A stretch of DNA of 64,000 nt, from the NCBI GenBank assembly GCA_049516395.1, contig JBEKTD010000002.1:124001-188000 (forward strand). The letters run 5' to 3'. Within the stretch, counting starts at the first letter, position 1. Each line of letters begins with the position of its first letter. Origin of the DNA: Fen-1362 sp049516395 (lineage in GTDB: Bacteria; Planctomycetota; Phycisphaerae; Sedimentisphaerales; Anaerobacaceae). The notes under the pieces are model-generated. The model saw nothing but the letters and a program-made list of their open reading frames with translations, was not told the origin of the DNA and did no database searches. Shown here piece after piece: positions 53,501 to 61,435 of this stretch. The translations under genes were made by a program, and so were the position numbers.

Positions 53501-54400
53501 ATGAGAACGGAACAACCAAAGGCAATCATTTATATTTTAATGGTATTTATTGGTTTACTGCTAAGTGTGCCGGCATTCGCTGAGCCGAACGAACCAAACA
53601 AAGCCCCAAAAATCACCAAACCATCGAAAAAATCGCAAATCGAAGAGCTAAAGACAGGCAAAAATTACATCGCGACAAGGGTTTACAGCGCACAGGAAGA
53701 TGAAGAGATGCTGAATCTGTATAAAGGATTGCGCGTAGCAGACGTCGTGGATGGGATGGATAAAGTCGGCTTGAAGAACATAGGAACGATGTCGCCCGAT
53801 ATCCACCCCTTGTGGAAAGACACGGAGCATTATACGCATCGCATCCAAGGTATCGCGCTTACAGTAAGATACGTCCCGACGAACAAACCTCAGGCGCCCG
53901 CGATGGAGGCTAAGCCATACGACGCATGGAGAGACAATTGGTACACTAATTTTTCCGGTGAGCCGTTTATACCTCTTATCCGCAAGGGGACCGTTCTGGT
54001 CATCGAAGAAGACGGCGACGGCGACACCGGCTCCATCGGCTCCAACAACATAATGGTCTGGAAAATGGCCGGATGCATCGGCGTGGTTACCAGCAACACA
54101 TCACGTGATACCGATGAAATCACAACTGAAAAAATGCCGCTGTATCTCAAAAAAGTGGGCAGGGGAATCAGGCCGGGCAGAAACGAACTGGAATCGGTGA
54201 ACCGTCCCGTAGTTTGCGGCGGCGCACTGGTCGAACCGGGTGACATCATCGTCGCCGACGGTGAAGGCGTTGTGGTTGTCCCAAGGGCAAAGGCAAAAGA
54301 TGTTGCCGAGTACGCAAGAGTAATACTGGAAAAAGACAAGGCCGCAAGACAGGGCATCTACAAACAGCTCGGTATGCCGATGGATGACTCGGTAAAATAA
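53501..54400 (+). CDS. exported RraA-like protein
   Basis: 299 residues. A signal peptide (IIYILMVFIGLLLSVPAFAEP) precedes an RraA/HMG-aldolase-like fold: RVADVVDGMDKVG, and IGSNNIMVWKMAGCIGVVTSNTSRDT with the conserved G..G and R/D positions, ending in GDIIVADGEGVVVVPRAKA. Cytoplasmic RraA proteins inhibit RNase E or act as aldolases; an exported version cannot inhibit RNase E, so a sugar- or acid-lyase role is more likely. It follows the flavoprotein by 50 bp. An AT-rich cassette begins 9 bp after its stop codon. Confidence 0.8.
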   Translation: MRTEQPKAIIYILMVFIGLLLSVPAFAEPNEPNKAPKITKPSKKSQIEELKTGKNYIATRVYSAQEDEEMLNLYKGLRVADVVDGMDKVGLKNIGTMSPDIHPLWKDTEHYTHRIQGIALTVRYVPTNKPQAPAMEAKPYDAWRDNWYTNFSGEPFIPLIRKGTVLVIEEDGDGDTGSIGSNNIMVWKMAGCIGVVTSNTSRDTDEITTEKMPLYLKKVGRGIRPGRNELESVNRPVVCGGALVEPGDIIVADGEGVVVVPRAKAKDVAEYARVILEKDKAARQGIYKQLGMPMDDSVK

Positions 54401-54408
54401 AATTAAAG

Positions 54409-55210
54409 ATAATAATAGGTGGCTGTCCCTATTTGTTAAACAGCAGATGTTCTGATTAAGTATTTTGGTATGGGACTTACAGTAAAAAAACAAAGGAAAA
54501 AAGGAGTAAGATTATGAAGTCAAAAACCCAAATTAATATTGGAATAGCAACATCAATATTCTCAATAATTCTCTTTTCCTCGATTGTTTTTATCGTTTTA
54601 AACAAAAAGTTAGACTTTGAGCGATACACTTTCGCAATGAATGCTCAATTAGAAGCAGAGCGTCAAAAAATACAAAGGGAAAATGAAGAAGCAGAAAAAA
54701 AATATAAGGAGTCATTGAAAAACTCAAAAGAAATAATGGCCCAACCTATGCCTATAACGCCTCAGACCGTAACAACAAATGAGAAGATAGATGAAAAATT
54801 CAAGCAAGAAGCAATAGAAAAGGTTTCTTATTTTTCTGTTGTGTTTAAAAAGTCTAATATTATGGGGATTATAATAGTAGCTTTAATTTTTGTAATACAT
54901 ATTGCTTATGTATATACTGCATATCGAAGGTATTTATGGCCTAATTTTATCTCATTTATTCTGATATTTTTATTTTACGGTTTATGGGCGCGTTCTATTG
55001 GTTATTTTGAGGGCTTACGAGGAGCGCCTTTGCGAAATGTAATAGCTACCCTTATTTTTATGTTATTACTCATACTATTACTTGCTCAATCTATATTTGG
55101 CATATTAAATACACATAAAAAACAGGAAGATTTAGAGCTTAAGTTATAAAGACAAGGTAGAGAATAAATAGGAATAAAAGGAATAAATAGGGACAGTCAC
55201 CTATTATTAT
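54409..55210. mobile_element. AT-rich cassette with 26-bp terminal inverted repeats
   Basis: The ends are inverted copies: 54409-54434 begins ATAATAATAGGTGGCTGTCC, and 55185-55210, read on the opposite strand, begins ATAATAATAGGTGACTGTCC; 25 of 26 positions match. The 802-bp unit carries one AT-rich gene and no transposase. No target-site duplication was evident. It sits neatly between two GC-richer genes. Confidence 0.82.
54514..55149 (+). CDS. AT-rich membrane protein of unknown function (cassette cargo)
   Basis: 211 residues, not recognised. First membrane helix about 10-30 (IGIATSIFSIILFSSIVFIV), then a charged coiled coil (about 40-75, EAERQKIQRENEEAEKKYKE), three further membrane helices (about 117-135, 145-160, 175-198) and a charged tail. 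AAGGAG lies at good spacing before the ATG. Base composition is clearly AT-rich, unlike the adjacent genes, and the gene lies inside inverted repeats. Horizontal acquisition is likely. Function unknown; the topology of an early coiled coil followed by helices is reminiscent of some small toxic or sensor membrane proteins, but no family is named. Confidence 0.72.
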   Translation: MKSKTQINIGIATSIFSIILFSSIVFIVLNKKLDFERYTFAMNAQLEAERQKIQRENEEAEKKYKESLKNSKEIMAQPMPITPQTVTTNEKIDEKFKQEAIEKVSYFSVVFKKSNIMGIIIVALIFVIHIAYVYTAYRRYLWPNFISFILIFLFYGLWARSIGYFEGLRGAPLRNVIATLIFMLLLILLLAQSIFGILNTHKKQEDLELKL

Positions 55211-55217
55211 GAACCGT

Positions 55218-55637
55218 TTAGTCAAAAGCGACGGGTTTTCTCAATTGTTTAATTTCACTTCGGCGGCGTTTGCGGAGCAGGCGTTTTCGCTTTTCGCCGT
55301 GCGGGACGCCGGTTTCTTTTCTTACAGGTATATCTCTCAGGGCAAATTTAAGCAGCTCAACGAGGCGGTTTTGTGCGGACTTGCGGTTTGCGCTTTGGGT
55401 CCTGTGACGTTGAGAGACAATCATCAAAAAGCCATCATCTGAAATCCGCGATGAAAGCCGGTCAAATAACAGCTCTTTTTGCTCAGCCGTCAGGCCGCGA
55501 CTTTTGTTTATATCGAAAAGAAGCGTAACGCGGGTATTGAGCTTGTTGACGTTCTGCCCGCCGGGACCGGCACTTCGGGAAAACCGATAAACGATATCAC
55601 CCTCGCTGATGACCGTGCTGCCCGTTATCCGAATCAT
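55218..55637 (-). CDS. arfB: alternative ribosome-rescue factor ArfB (YaeJ-like, GGQ domain)
   Basis: 139 residues. The release-factor GGQ motif occurs as SAGPGGQNVNKLNTRV, and the basic C-terminal tail (KRKRLLRKRRRSEIKQLRK) is what lets ArfB enter the empty mRNA channel of stalled ribosomes. It lacks the codon-recognition domain of RF1/RF2, as expected. Stop codon is 7 bp from the right end of the AT-rich cassette. Confidence 0.93.
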   Translation of the reverse strand: MIRITGSTVISEGDIVYRFSRSAGPGGQNVNKLNTRVTLLFDINKSRGLTAEQKELLFDRLSSRISDDGFLMIVSQRHRTQSANRKSAQNRLVELLKFALRDIPVRKETGVPHGEKRKRLLRKRRRSEIKQLRKPVAFD

Positions 55638-55770
55638 AACTCACTTTCCGAATTACTTAGAGTATCTAACATAATGAAAAAGACACAGATAGACACTGTA
55701 AATATTAGACACGGATTAACACAGATCTACACAGTTTATAATTCAATTCCGAAGCGGGCTCGTCGCTTCG

Positions 55771-55825
55771 CTCCGTGTCTCTGTGTCCTCTGTGCCCTCT
55801 GTGGCCAAAAAGCTCTGTGGCTAAA
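55771..55825. repeat. TCTGTG tandem degenerate repeat
   Basis: A tandem of about 9-bp units (TCTGTGTCC, TCTGTGCCC, TCTGTGGCC and variants) lies between the aldo/keto reductase end and arfB. Related words occur in the elements at 6574, 29291 and 38983. Upstream of it (55680-55740) are further ACACAG-type words. Confidence 0.7.
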
Positions 55826-55845
55826 CCTCTTTTTGTTAGAGGCTT

Positions 55846-57096
55846 CTATGCTAATTTGGCCACCGCGTCCGCGATGAGCTTACCTATCTGCATACGATTC
55901 GGGCAGACGTGTTCCGCGACGCTGTAATCGACGCTAAGCAGACGCTGTTTTACGTCAGCCGGAATCTCCGCGAACACCCCTTTTGCCTGAGCAATATCGC
56001 CGTAGCTGTCGTGATACATCAATGCCCGCATAATATCACCTACCGGCACGCCCGAGACAAGCGGCTCGCAAATGTGCGCGCAGCCCGCGCAATATCCGCT
56101 GCAGGTATCTAACGCGTATTGCCTGAGCACGTCCATATCCTCGGCGGCAAGTTTGGTTTTATCGAGTGCGACAGCAATATTGGTCATCAGCATTGTAGTG
56201 CTGGTCATCGAAGAGCAAACCGTGCTGATGCGCTGGTCATCCATTACGGCCTTTATTTTCGCCTGTCCTTCGGTGAAGCCCTTTTCGAGGAAATGAGCGA
56301 GCATTTTTTTGTCGGCTTCGGCTTCGGCATTGACATCCGCCGTGGCGCTGCGTTGCCGCATTGCCTGCGTCTTCATTGCGATAAGGCCGATACCCGCCTT
56401 ATTGCAGGCGTCGATTGCGTCCTGCATCTGCTTATCCTGCATTAGTCGGAAGTCATATTTCATCATTATGGCGTCAATCCAGTCGAGCTTTGAGGCGGCC
56501 ATAAGACACTGAGGCATATTCTCGTGGGTGGTGAATCCGAAGTGTTTTATCACGCCTCGCTTCTTGGCGTTTTCGGCCCACTTTTTTACGTCATCAGTCA
56601 ATCTGACCATATCATTTACCATATACACGCCGAAATACAGGTCTATGTAACTGGCATTAAGCTGCTTTAAAGATGTTTGCAGGCATTTTTCCACGTCATC
56701 GGTTGTTTTCGACTTATTTTCCTTGGTAACAAGAAATATGTCTTTCCTGCGGTCGGGATTTTTTGCGATAAAATCGCCTATGCTCTGTTCGCTTGCTCCG
56801 TTTGCCGCCGCCAGCGACGTATCCCAGTGATTTACACCCCAGTCGAGCGACTGCCTCAAAACCGCCTGTTCGCCGGGCCTGCCAAAGCCAAGCGATAGTA
56901 TTGGGACTTCGACTCCCGTTTTGCCGAGTTTTCGTTTCGGCACTTTTTGAATTGGGGGCTGCGCCGACGGCACATTCAGCCCATTGGCATCAGCCGCGTT
57001 GACTTTTGCCGCCGTGATTACGCTGCCCACTCCGACCAGTCCCGCTGTTTTCAGAAAATTCCTGCGATTGATTCTTTTATCATCTTGTCTCGACAT
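55846..57096 (-). CDS. Tat-exported aldo/keto reductase-like protein with Fe-S cysteines
   Basis: 416 residues from the ATG at 57096 (GGAGG upstream). A twin-arginine signal (NRRNFLKTAGLVGVGSVITAA) precedes an aldo/keto reductase barrel (LGKTGVEVPILSLGFG, SYIDLYF). The usual catalytic Tyr and His are not evident: the segment HWDTSLAAANGASEQSIG lacks the Tyr and LYFGVYM lacks the His, while Asp and Lys (LVTKEN) remain. Near the C-terminus CSGYCAGCAHIC could bind an iron-sulfur cluster. An exported enzyme with NADPH use would be unusual, so a different role is possible. Confidence 0.85.
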   Translation of the reverse strand: MSRQDDKRINRRNFLKTAGLVGVGSVITAAKVNAADANGLNVPSAQPPIQKVPKRKLGKTGVEVPILSLGFGRPGEQAVLRQSLDWGVNHWDTSLAAANGASEQSIGDFIAKNPDRRKDIFLVTKENKSKTTDDVEKCLQTSLKQLNASYIDLYFGVYMVNDMVRLTDDVKKWAENAKKRGVIKHFGFTTHENMPQCLMAASKLDWIDAIMMKYDFRLMQDKQMQDAIDACNKAGIGLIAMKTQAMRQRSATADVNAEAEADKKMLAHFLEKGFTEGQAKIKAVMDDQRISTVCSSMTSTTMLMTNIAVALDKTKLAAEDMDVLRQYALDTCSGYCAGCAHICEPLVSGVPVGDIMRALMYHDSYGDIAQAKGVFAEIPADVKQRLLSVDYSVAEHVCPNRMQIGKLIADAVAKLA

Positions 57097-57144
57097 GTCT
57101 TCATACCTCCAAATCGATAACAACTGTTTTGTCTGACCACGCGG

Positions 57145-57912
57145 TTACTGCCGCGTAATCCGGTCATCCTGCCCTAAGTTAATATATTCGGGCGGTATTG
57201 TCAAATCGGGCGGCCTTTGAGCAAGCATCGTCAGGTAGATTGCCTGCCGCTTCTCGCTTTCCGCGCCTGCCAGGCAGAAAAAGCCGATCAACGCCAGCAC
57301 GTAATTATGTATGTAAAAACCGACGATTATAAAAATAACCGCGATTACCTTGCCCACAGTTACTGCCCATAAGGTGGCGCGCAAATAATCAAACTTCATC
57401 GCAAGAAGACTTCTCAGTATCCGCCCGCCGTCCATCGGCAGCGCAGGTACGAGATTGAATATCGCCAGCGCTATATTAACCCAGATAAGATTTACGATAA
57501 ATAGCTGAGACGTTGTAAGCTTGGCATTCTCATCCAAAGCAGCGGCAACCGACGACCTGCAAATCAAGCCAATAACTATCGCTATCACGATATTCGTAAC
57601 AGGCCCCACGATTGATATCGCTATTTCCTGCGACGGTTTAGTCGGCATCATATCGATTGTCGCCACGCCCCCGATGGGCAGCAGCATGATGCTCTTCGGC
57701 TCTCTGCCAAAACGGCGGGCGACCAAACTGTGAGACAACTCATGAATGACAACGCAGGCGAATATCGCGCACACAAACAGCACCGACAATCCGGCCTGCC
57801 CAAAGCCCTCCTTTATATCCGACAAGAAAACATACAACAGCAGCAAAAAGAATGTAACATGAATGCTGAATTTTATGCCGAATATCCGGCCTGCGTTTAT
57901 CGACCATTTCAT
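57145..57912 (-). CDS. site-2 protease family (M50) zinc metalloprotease
   Basis: 255 residues and about six membrane segments. The zinc motif HELSH is in VVIHELSHSLVARRFGR, and the third ligand Asp in NLVPALPMDGGRIL. This intramembrane protease class releases regulators from membranes. No PDZ or CBS domain is present, so it is the minimal form. It stands alone between the reductase and a flavoprotein gene. Confidence 0.9.
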   Translation of the reverse strand: MKWSINAGRIFGIKFSIHVTFFLLLLYVFLSDIKEGFGQAGLSVLFVCAIFACVVIHELSHSLVARRFGREPKSIMLLPIGGVATIDMMPTKPSQEIAISIVGPVTNIVIAIVIGLICRSSVAAALDENAKLTTSQLFIVNLIWVNIALAIFNLVPALPMDGGRILRSLLAMKFDYLRATLWAVTVGKVIAVIFIIVGFYIHNYVLALIGFFCLAGAESEKRQAIYLTMLAQRPPDLTIPPEYINLGQDDRITRQ

Positions 57913-57998
57913 AAAGCAACGGTTTCCATATAAATAAAATTTTACCGATTATACGAGCGATTGCCGCGACGGGTGCTAAAGTTTGTGGCCCACATCGA

Positions 57999-58553
57999 TT
58001 AATCCGCCAGTCGTTTGCCCAGCTCATACGCCTCGTTCAGCCGGTCCGGCTTTTTGAGAATATCGCCCTTCTCGCCCACCCCGCCCACAATAACGCTGCC
58101 GACTAATCGCATTTCAAGGTAATCGAACGATTTTTCAAAAAGCTCGACGAGAGGTCTTGCGGTGTCGAGGTCGTCGTCTTCGAAAGGTATTATTGTGGCC
58201 GCGTTTTTGCCTTTGATTTTCGCTTTGTTTTCGGGGCAGTTGAAATATACGAACCGGTCGATAAACGCCTTCATAATCGCCGTAGGCCCAAACCAGTAAA
58301 CGGGCGTGCCGAATACAATCGCGTCGCTTTCGCTTATTTTCTGATACAGCCCGAGCATATCGTCTTTTTTGCAGCAGGATTTGCCCTTCCAGCAGACGTG
58401 ACAGCCGTCGCACTCGCGGATATTCAGGTCGGCAAGAAAAATCGTATCGACCTGTGCACCTTTCGACACAGCCCCTTCGGCCAGTTTACGGACCAGCAAA
58501 TCAGTATTGCCTCCCTTGCGCGGACTGCCGATGACTGCAAGAATCTTTTTCAT
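57999..58553 (-). CDS. flavodoxin-family NADPH-dependent FMN reductase/iron-sulfur flavoprotein
   Basis: 184 residues. FMN loop GSPRKGGNTDLLV, cysteine cluster CDGCHVCWKGKSCCKKDD and DAIVFGTPVYWFGPTAIMKAFIDR are all typical of the family. Paralogue of the protein at 52830-53450. Starts 9 bp after murA's stop and may be in the same transcript. Confidence 0.87.
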   Translation of the reverse strand: MKKILAVIGSPRKGGNTDLLVRKLAEGAVSKGAQVDTIFLADLNIRECDGCHVCWKGKSCCKKDDMLGLYQKISESDAIVFGTPVYWFGPTAIMKAFIDRFVYFNCPENKAKIKGKNAATIIPFEDDDLDTARPLVELFEKSFDYLEMRLVGSVIVGGVGEKGDILKKPDRLNEAYELGKRLAD

Positions 58554-58562
58554 CTTTTGGTC

Positions 58563-59840
58563 CTATACCGAACCGTCGCCTTCACGGGTGATTTTTGCGC
58601 CGACGGGGTTGAGCCGCTCCTCGATTTTTTCGTAGCCGCGGTCAATGTGATAAACCCTGTTGATTATGGTCGTGCCCTCGGCTGCCAGCGCCGCTATGAC
58701 AAGGGCTGCTGATGCGCGCAGGTCCGACGCCATAACAGGCGCAGCGACAAGTTTCTTGACCCCCGATACGATTACAGCCGCGCCTTCTTTCCTCAGGTCG
58801 GCTGCCATTCTCGCAAGCTCCGCGACATGCATAAACCTGTCCGGGAAAATCTTTTCGATTATGATGCTGTTTCCCTCCGCCAACGCGAGCAACGCCATAA
58901 ACTGCGCCTGAAGGTCGGTGGGAAAACCGGGATAGGGCTGGGTTGTAATATCCGTCGGCCTGACGTGCCCTGAGCAGGCAACGATACAACCGGAATTTTC
59001 GGCCTCGACGGTAACGCCTATATTGCGAAGCTTATCAACAACCGCCATCAGGTCTCCGAGCCGGCAGTTTTGTATGTGCAGACAACCTTTGGTAATCGCT
59101 GCTGCCGCCATAAATGTCCCCGCCTCAATGCGGTCAGGAATAACGCTGTACTCGAATGGCTTAAGCTGTTTGACTCCTTCGATTATCAAACGAGGCGAGC
59201 CGATACCGGTTATTTTTGCGCCCATTTTGTTTAGACAGTTCGCCAAATCGGTAACTTCCGGCTCACAGGCCGCGGATTCAATTACCGTCGTGCCTTTGGC
59301 CAGCGTCGCCGCCATCATCACGTTTGCCGTACCCAGAACAGTCGAGCCGAAAGGCCCGCCCAGAAATATCTCCCTGCCCCGTAAGCCCTTGGTGGCGTCC
59401 GCGACAATATAGCCGTTTTCGAGGTCAATTTGGACCCCAAGCTCGCGCAGTCCGCGAATGTGAATATCGACGGGGCGATAACCGATTGCGCATCCGCCGG
59501 GCATCGAGACCTGTGCCTTGCCGCATCGCGCCAAGAGCGGGCCGAGGATACAGATTCCCGCGCGCATCTTGCGGACAATGTCGTATTCGCCCACGGGTTT
59601 GCCTATTGATGTTGAGTCGATAGTTATATCACCATTGGCTGCTGTTGTGACCTTGCAGCCGATGTCTTCGAGCAGTTGTGCAAAGACCGAAATATCCGAA
59701 AGCCGGGGAGCGCCTTTCAGGATTGATTTGCCCGGAGCAAGTATCGCCGCGGCCATAATCGGCAGCGCCGCGTTCTTCGACCCGTTGACGGATATCGTGC
59801 CCGAAAGCCGAACCGGTCCTTCGATTCGAAATATGTCCAT
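58563..59840 (-). CDS. murA: UDP-N-acetylglucosamine 1-carboxyvinyltransferase MurA
   Basis: 425 residues from the ATG at 59840, the normal length; a longer frame to 60425 is only the antisense of the neighbouring gene. First committed step of peptidoglycan synthesis. N-terminal GSKNAALPIM with the catalytic Lys22, the nucleophilic Cys117 in SMPGGCAIG (fosfomycin target), RPVDIHIRGL and the C-terminal YHIDRGYEKIEERL are all present. AAGGAA precedes the start. It shows that this planctomycete makes a peptidoglycan precursor, in keeping with mltA. Confidence 0.95.
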   Translation of the reverse strand: MDIFRIEGPVRLSGTISVNGSKNAALPIMAAAILAPGKSILKGAPRLSDISVFAQLLEDIGCKVTTAANGDITIDSTSIGKPVGEYDIVRKMRAGICILGPLLARCGKAQVSMPGGCAIGYRPVDIHIRGLRELGVQIDLENGYIVADATKGLRGREIFLGGPFGSTVLGTANVMMAATLAKGTTVIESAACEPEVTDLANCLNKMGAKITGIGSPRLIIEGVKQLKPFEYSVIPDRIEAGTFMAAAAITKGCLHIQNCRLGDLMAVVDKLRNIGVTVEAENSGCIVACSGHVRPTDITTQPYPGFPTDLQAQFMALLALAEGNSIIIEKIFPDRFMHVAELARMAADLRKEGAAVIVSGVKKLVAAPVMASDLRASAALVIAALAAEGTTIINRVYHIDRGYEKIEERLNPVGAKITREGDGSV

Positions 59841-59913
59841 ATCTATTTTCCTTGAAAAGCCAAATCGAGTTCGTATATGGTAATACAAATGACTGCTTTT
59901 ATCAAGTGAGGCA

Positions 59914-60780
59914 ATGGCAATTGTAGGTATCGCAAATGTAACAAGTATTCTCGAAGAGCTTGGCGGCCAGACCACCACAGCCGACTTAGTTGTATGCATA
60001 GGCGGCGTACTGGTGCTATTGGTCTGGGCACTCAGAACATCTCTGGGCACAAAATCGCTCGACAACGCGCCGGCACGGGAAAATATTATGCCCCCCCTTT
60101 GGGCGCTTATACCGTTTTTCCTGTGGTTTGGGACGGTATCGGTATTATATTTCATCAAGGAAAAATTACTGGCAGGCCTGCCCGACTGGCAGGATGCTAT
60201 AGCGGACAACCTGGCGCTTTGTCTCGGCGTAATCCCCGCAATCGTAACAAGCGTAATGATAGCACGGATAACTTTTGCCCGCGGCCTAAAGGGTCTGGGG
60301 CTTAATCCTAAAACAATTCCACGCGATTTTGTCGCCGCGTTCCTCAATCTGTTCGCCGTTATGCCGGTTGTCCTCGGTGCGATTGTCCTGACGACCATCA
60401 TTGGTAAATTAATTTTCGGCGACAAATTTCAAATGCCGCAGCACGAGGAATTAAAACAGATAATCGCTTATTCCCAGTGGCAGGTGCGAGCCCTGATTGT
60501 TTTCACCGCGATTGTGGTCGTGCCGTTTGTGGAGGAGCTTATTTTCCGCGGGATGATTCAAACTGCGCTGCGGTCATATATCGTCAGGCCCTGGCCCGCG
60601 ATTTTCATTGCTTCGCTTGTCTTCATTGTTTTCCACGCAAATCCGGAGCACTGGCTTGCCCTGTTCGCCCTGTCGCTTTGCCTCGGCTATACTTATGAAA
60701 AAAGCGGCTCACTTTTCCGCTCCATTTTCGTCCACGCGCTTTTCAACGCGATGAGCGTCCTCGCTGCTTTGAATCAGTAA
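59914..60780 (+). CDS. CPBP-family intramembrane metalloprotease (CAAX protease-like)
   Basis: 288 residues with about seven membrane helices. The catalytic motif EELIFRG is in VPFVEELIFRGMIQT, followed by FHANPEH and HALFNAMS. The family processes membrane substrates or bacteriocin-related peptides. Divergent from murA. Followed by repeat-like DNA (60781-60858). Confidence 0.9.
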   Translation: MAIVGIANVTSILEELGGQTTTADLVVCIGGVLVLLVWALRTSLGTKSLDNAPARENIMPPLWALIPFFLWFGTVSVLYFIKEKLLAGLPDWQDAIADNLALCLGVIPAIVTSVMIARITFARGLKGLGLNPKTIPRDFVAAFLNLFAVMPVVLGAIVLTTIIGKLIFGDKFQMPQHEELKQIIAYSQWQVRALIVFTAIVVVPFVEELIFRGMIQTALRSYIVRPWPAIFIASLVFIVFHANPEHWLALFALSLCLGYTYEKSGSLFRSIFVHALFNAMSVLAALNQ

Positions 60781-60858
60781 ACCACCGATTACACAAATTC
60801 CACGGATTTATTTTAGACGCAGATTGCGCGGGGTGACGCTGTTTTTAAAAAGTTAAGT
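60781..60858. repeat. dispersed repeat downstream of the CPBP gene
   Basis: TTTTAGACGCAGATTGCGC at 60812-60830 matches the word TTAGACGCAGATTACGC at 38989. Probably the same repeat family. Confidence 0.5.
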
Positions 60859-61068
60859 TTATGCGACGGTCAGCCTTTTGTGTGAATGAGCACACTGACG
60901 CAGGTAAAGATTGACCAGGTTTTGATAGGGGATTCCTGTTTCTTCTGCCATTTGCTTGAAATACTCAATCACATCAACCCCAAGACGCAACGTAACCTGC
61001 TTTTTAAGGGTATTGGCGTAAGGATTCCGCCGGCCTTTCAGTTTCGAAAAATCGTATTCTTTTCTCAT
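60859..61068 (-). CDS. brnA: BrnA-like antitoxin
   Basis: 69 residues. Ribbon-helix-helix-like C-terminus: KKQVTLRLGVDVIEYFKQMAEETGIPYQNLVNLYLRQC. N-terminal EYDFSKLKGRRNPYANTL is typical of antitoxins paired with BrnT. Overlaps brnT by 4 bp. Expected to neutralise BrnT and repress the operon. Confidence 0.85.
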   Translation of the reverse strand: MRKEYDFSKLKGRRNPYANTLKKQVTLRLGVDVIEYFKQMAEETGIPYQNLVNLYLRQCAHSHKRLTVA

Positions 61069-61358
61069 AGTTCACCTCTGGCAAATTTGCTTTTTTCCTT
61101 CGTTGTCGCTTTCCTTGCGGAAATAATCCTAATTTGGCTTCTCTGGCTGTCAAAACAATATGAAACAACCAGCAATCGCAATCGGCAGTCAAACCCCAGC
61201 ATCAGGAACCTGTCTTCATTAGCCGAATGGTCGGGGTCGAAGAACTCTTTGGCATTCTCATCAAAGAATACCGTCGAGGTATCTTCAAACGAAACCCCGT
61301 GCTTTTTGAGGTTCTGTGCCGCCTTTCTGTCGTCCCAGGAAAATGTTATCTTTCCCAT
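61065..61358 (-). CDS. brnT: BrnT-like toxin ribonuclease
   Basis: 97 residues. FSWDDRKAAQNLKKHGVSFEDTSTVFFDE and the basic IRIISARKATTKEK region are characteristic. BrnT is a small RelE-fold ribonuclease that cleaves RNA. It precedes brnA, the standard order, and has its own promoter with a probable operator. A complete type II toxin-antitoxin module. Confidence 0.87.
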   Translation of the reverse strand: MGKITFSWDDRKAAQNLKKHGVSFEDTSTVFFDENAKEFFDPDHSANEDRFLMLGFDCRLRLLVVSYCFDSQRSQIRIISARKATTKEKSKFARGEL

Positions 61359-61364
61359 AATTAT

Positions 61365-61393
61365 ACTATATTGCTTTCGGCATTATAGTTCAA
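61365..61393 (-). promoter_or_regulatory. brnTA promoter with inverted-repeat operator
   Basis: On the minus strand TTGAAC (61388-61393), 17 bp spacer, TATAGT (61365-61370), 6 nt before the ATG. ACTATA at 61365-61370 and TATAGT at 61384-61389 form an inverted repeat across the promoter, a likely autorepression site. Confidence 0.65.
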
Positions 61394-61435
61394 GTAAATT
61401 AATATTTTCTCGTTGTGCCTTTTCGTGGCATTAAA

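Noticed and set aside
59841..60425. N-terminal extension of murA to 620 residues
   Set aside because: The extra part is antisense of the CPBP protease and normal MurA starts at 59840 with a Shine-Dalgarno.
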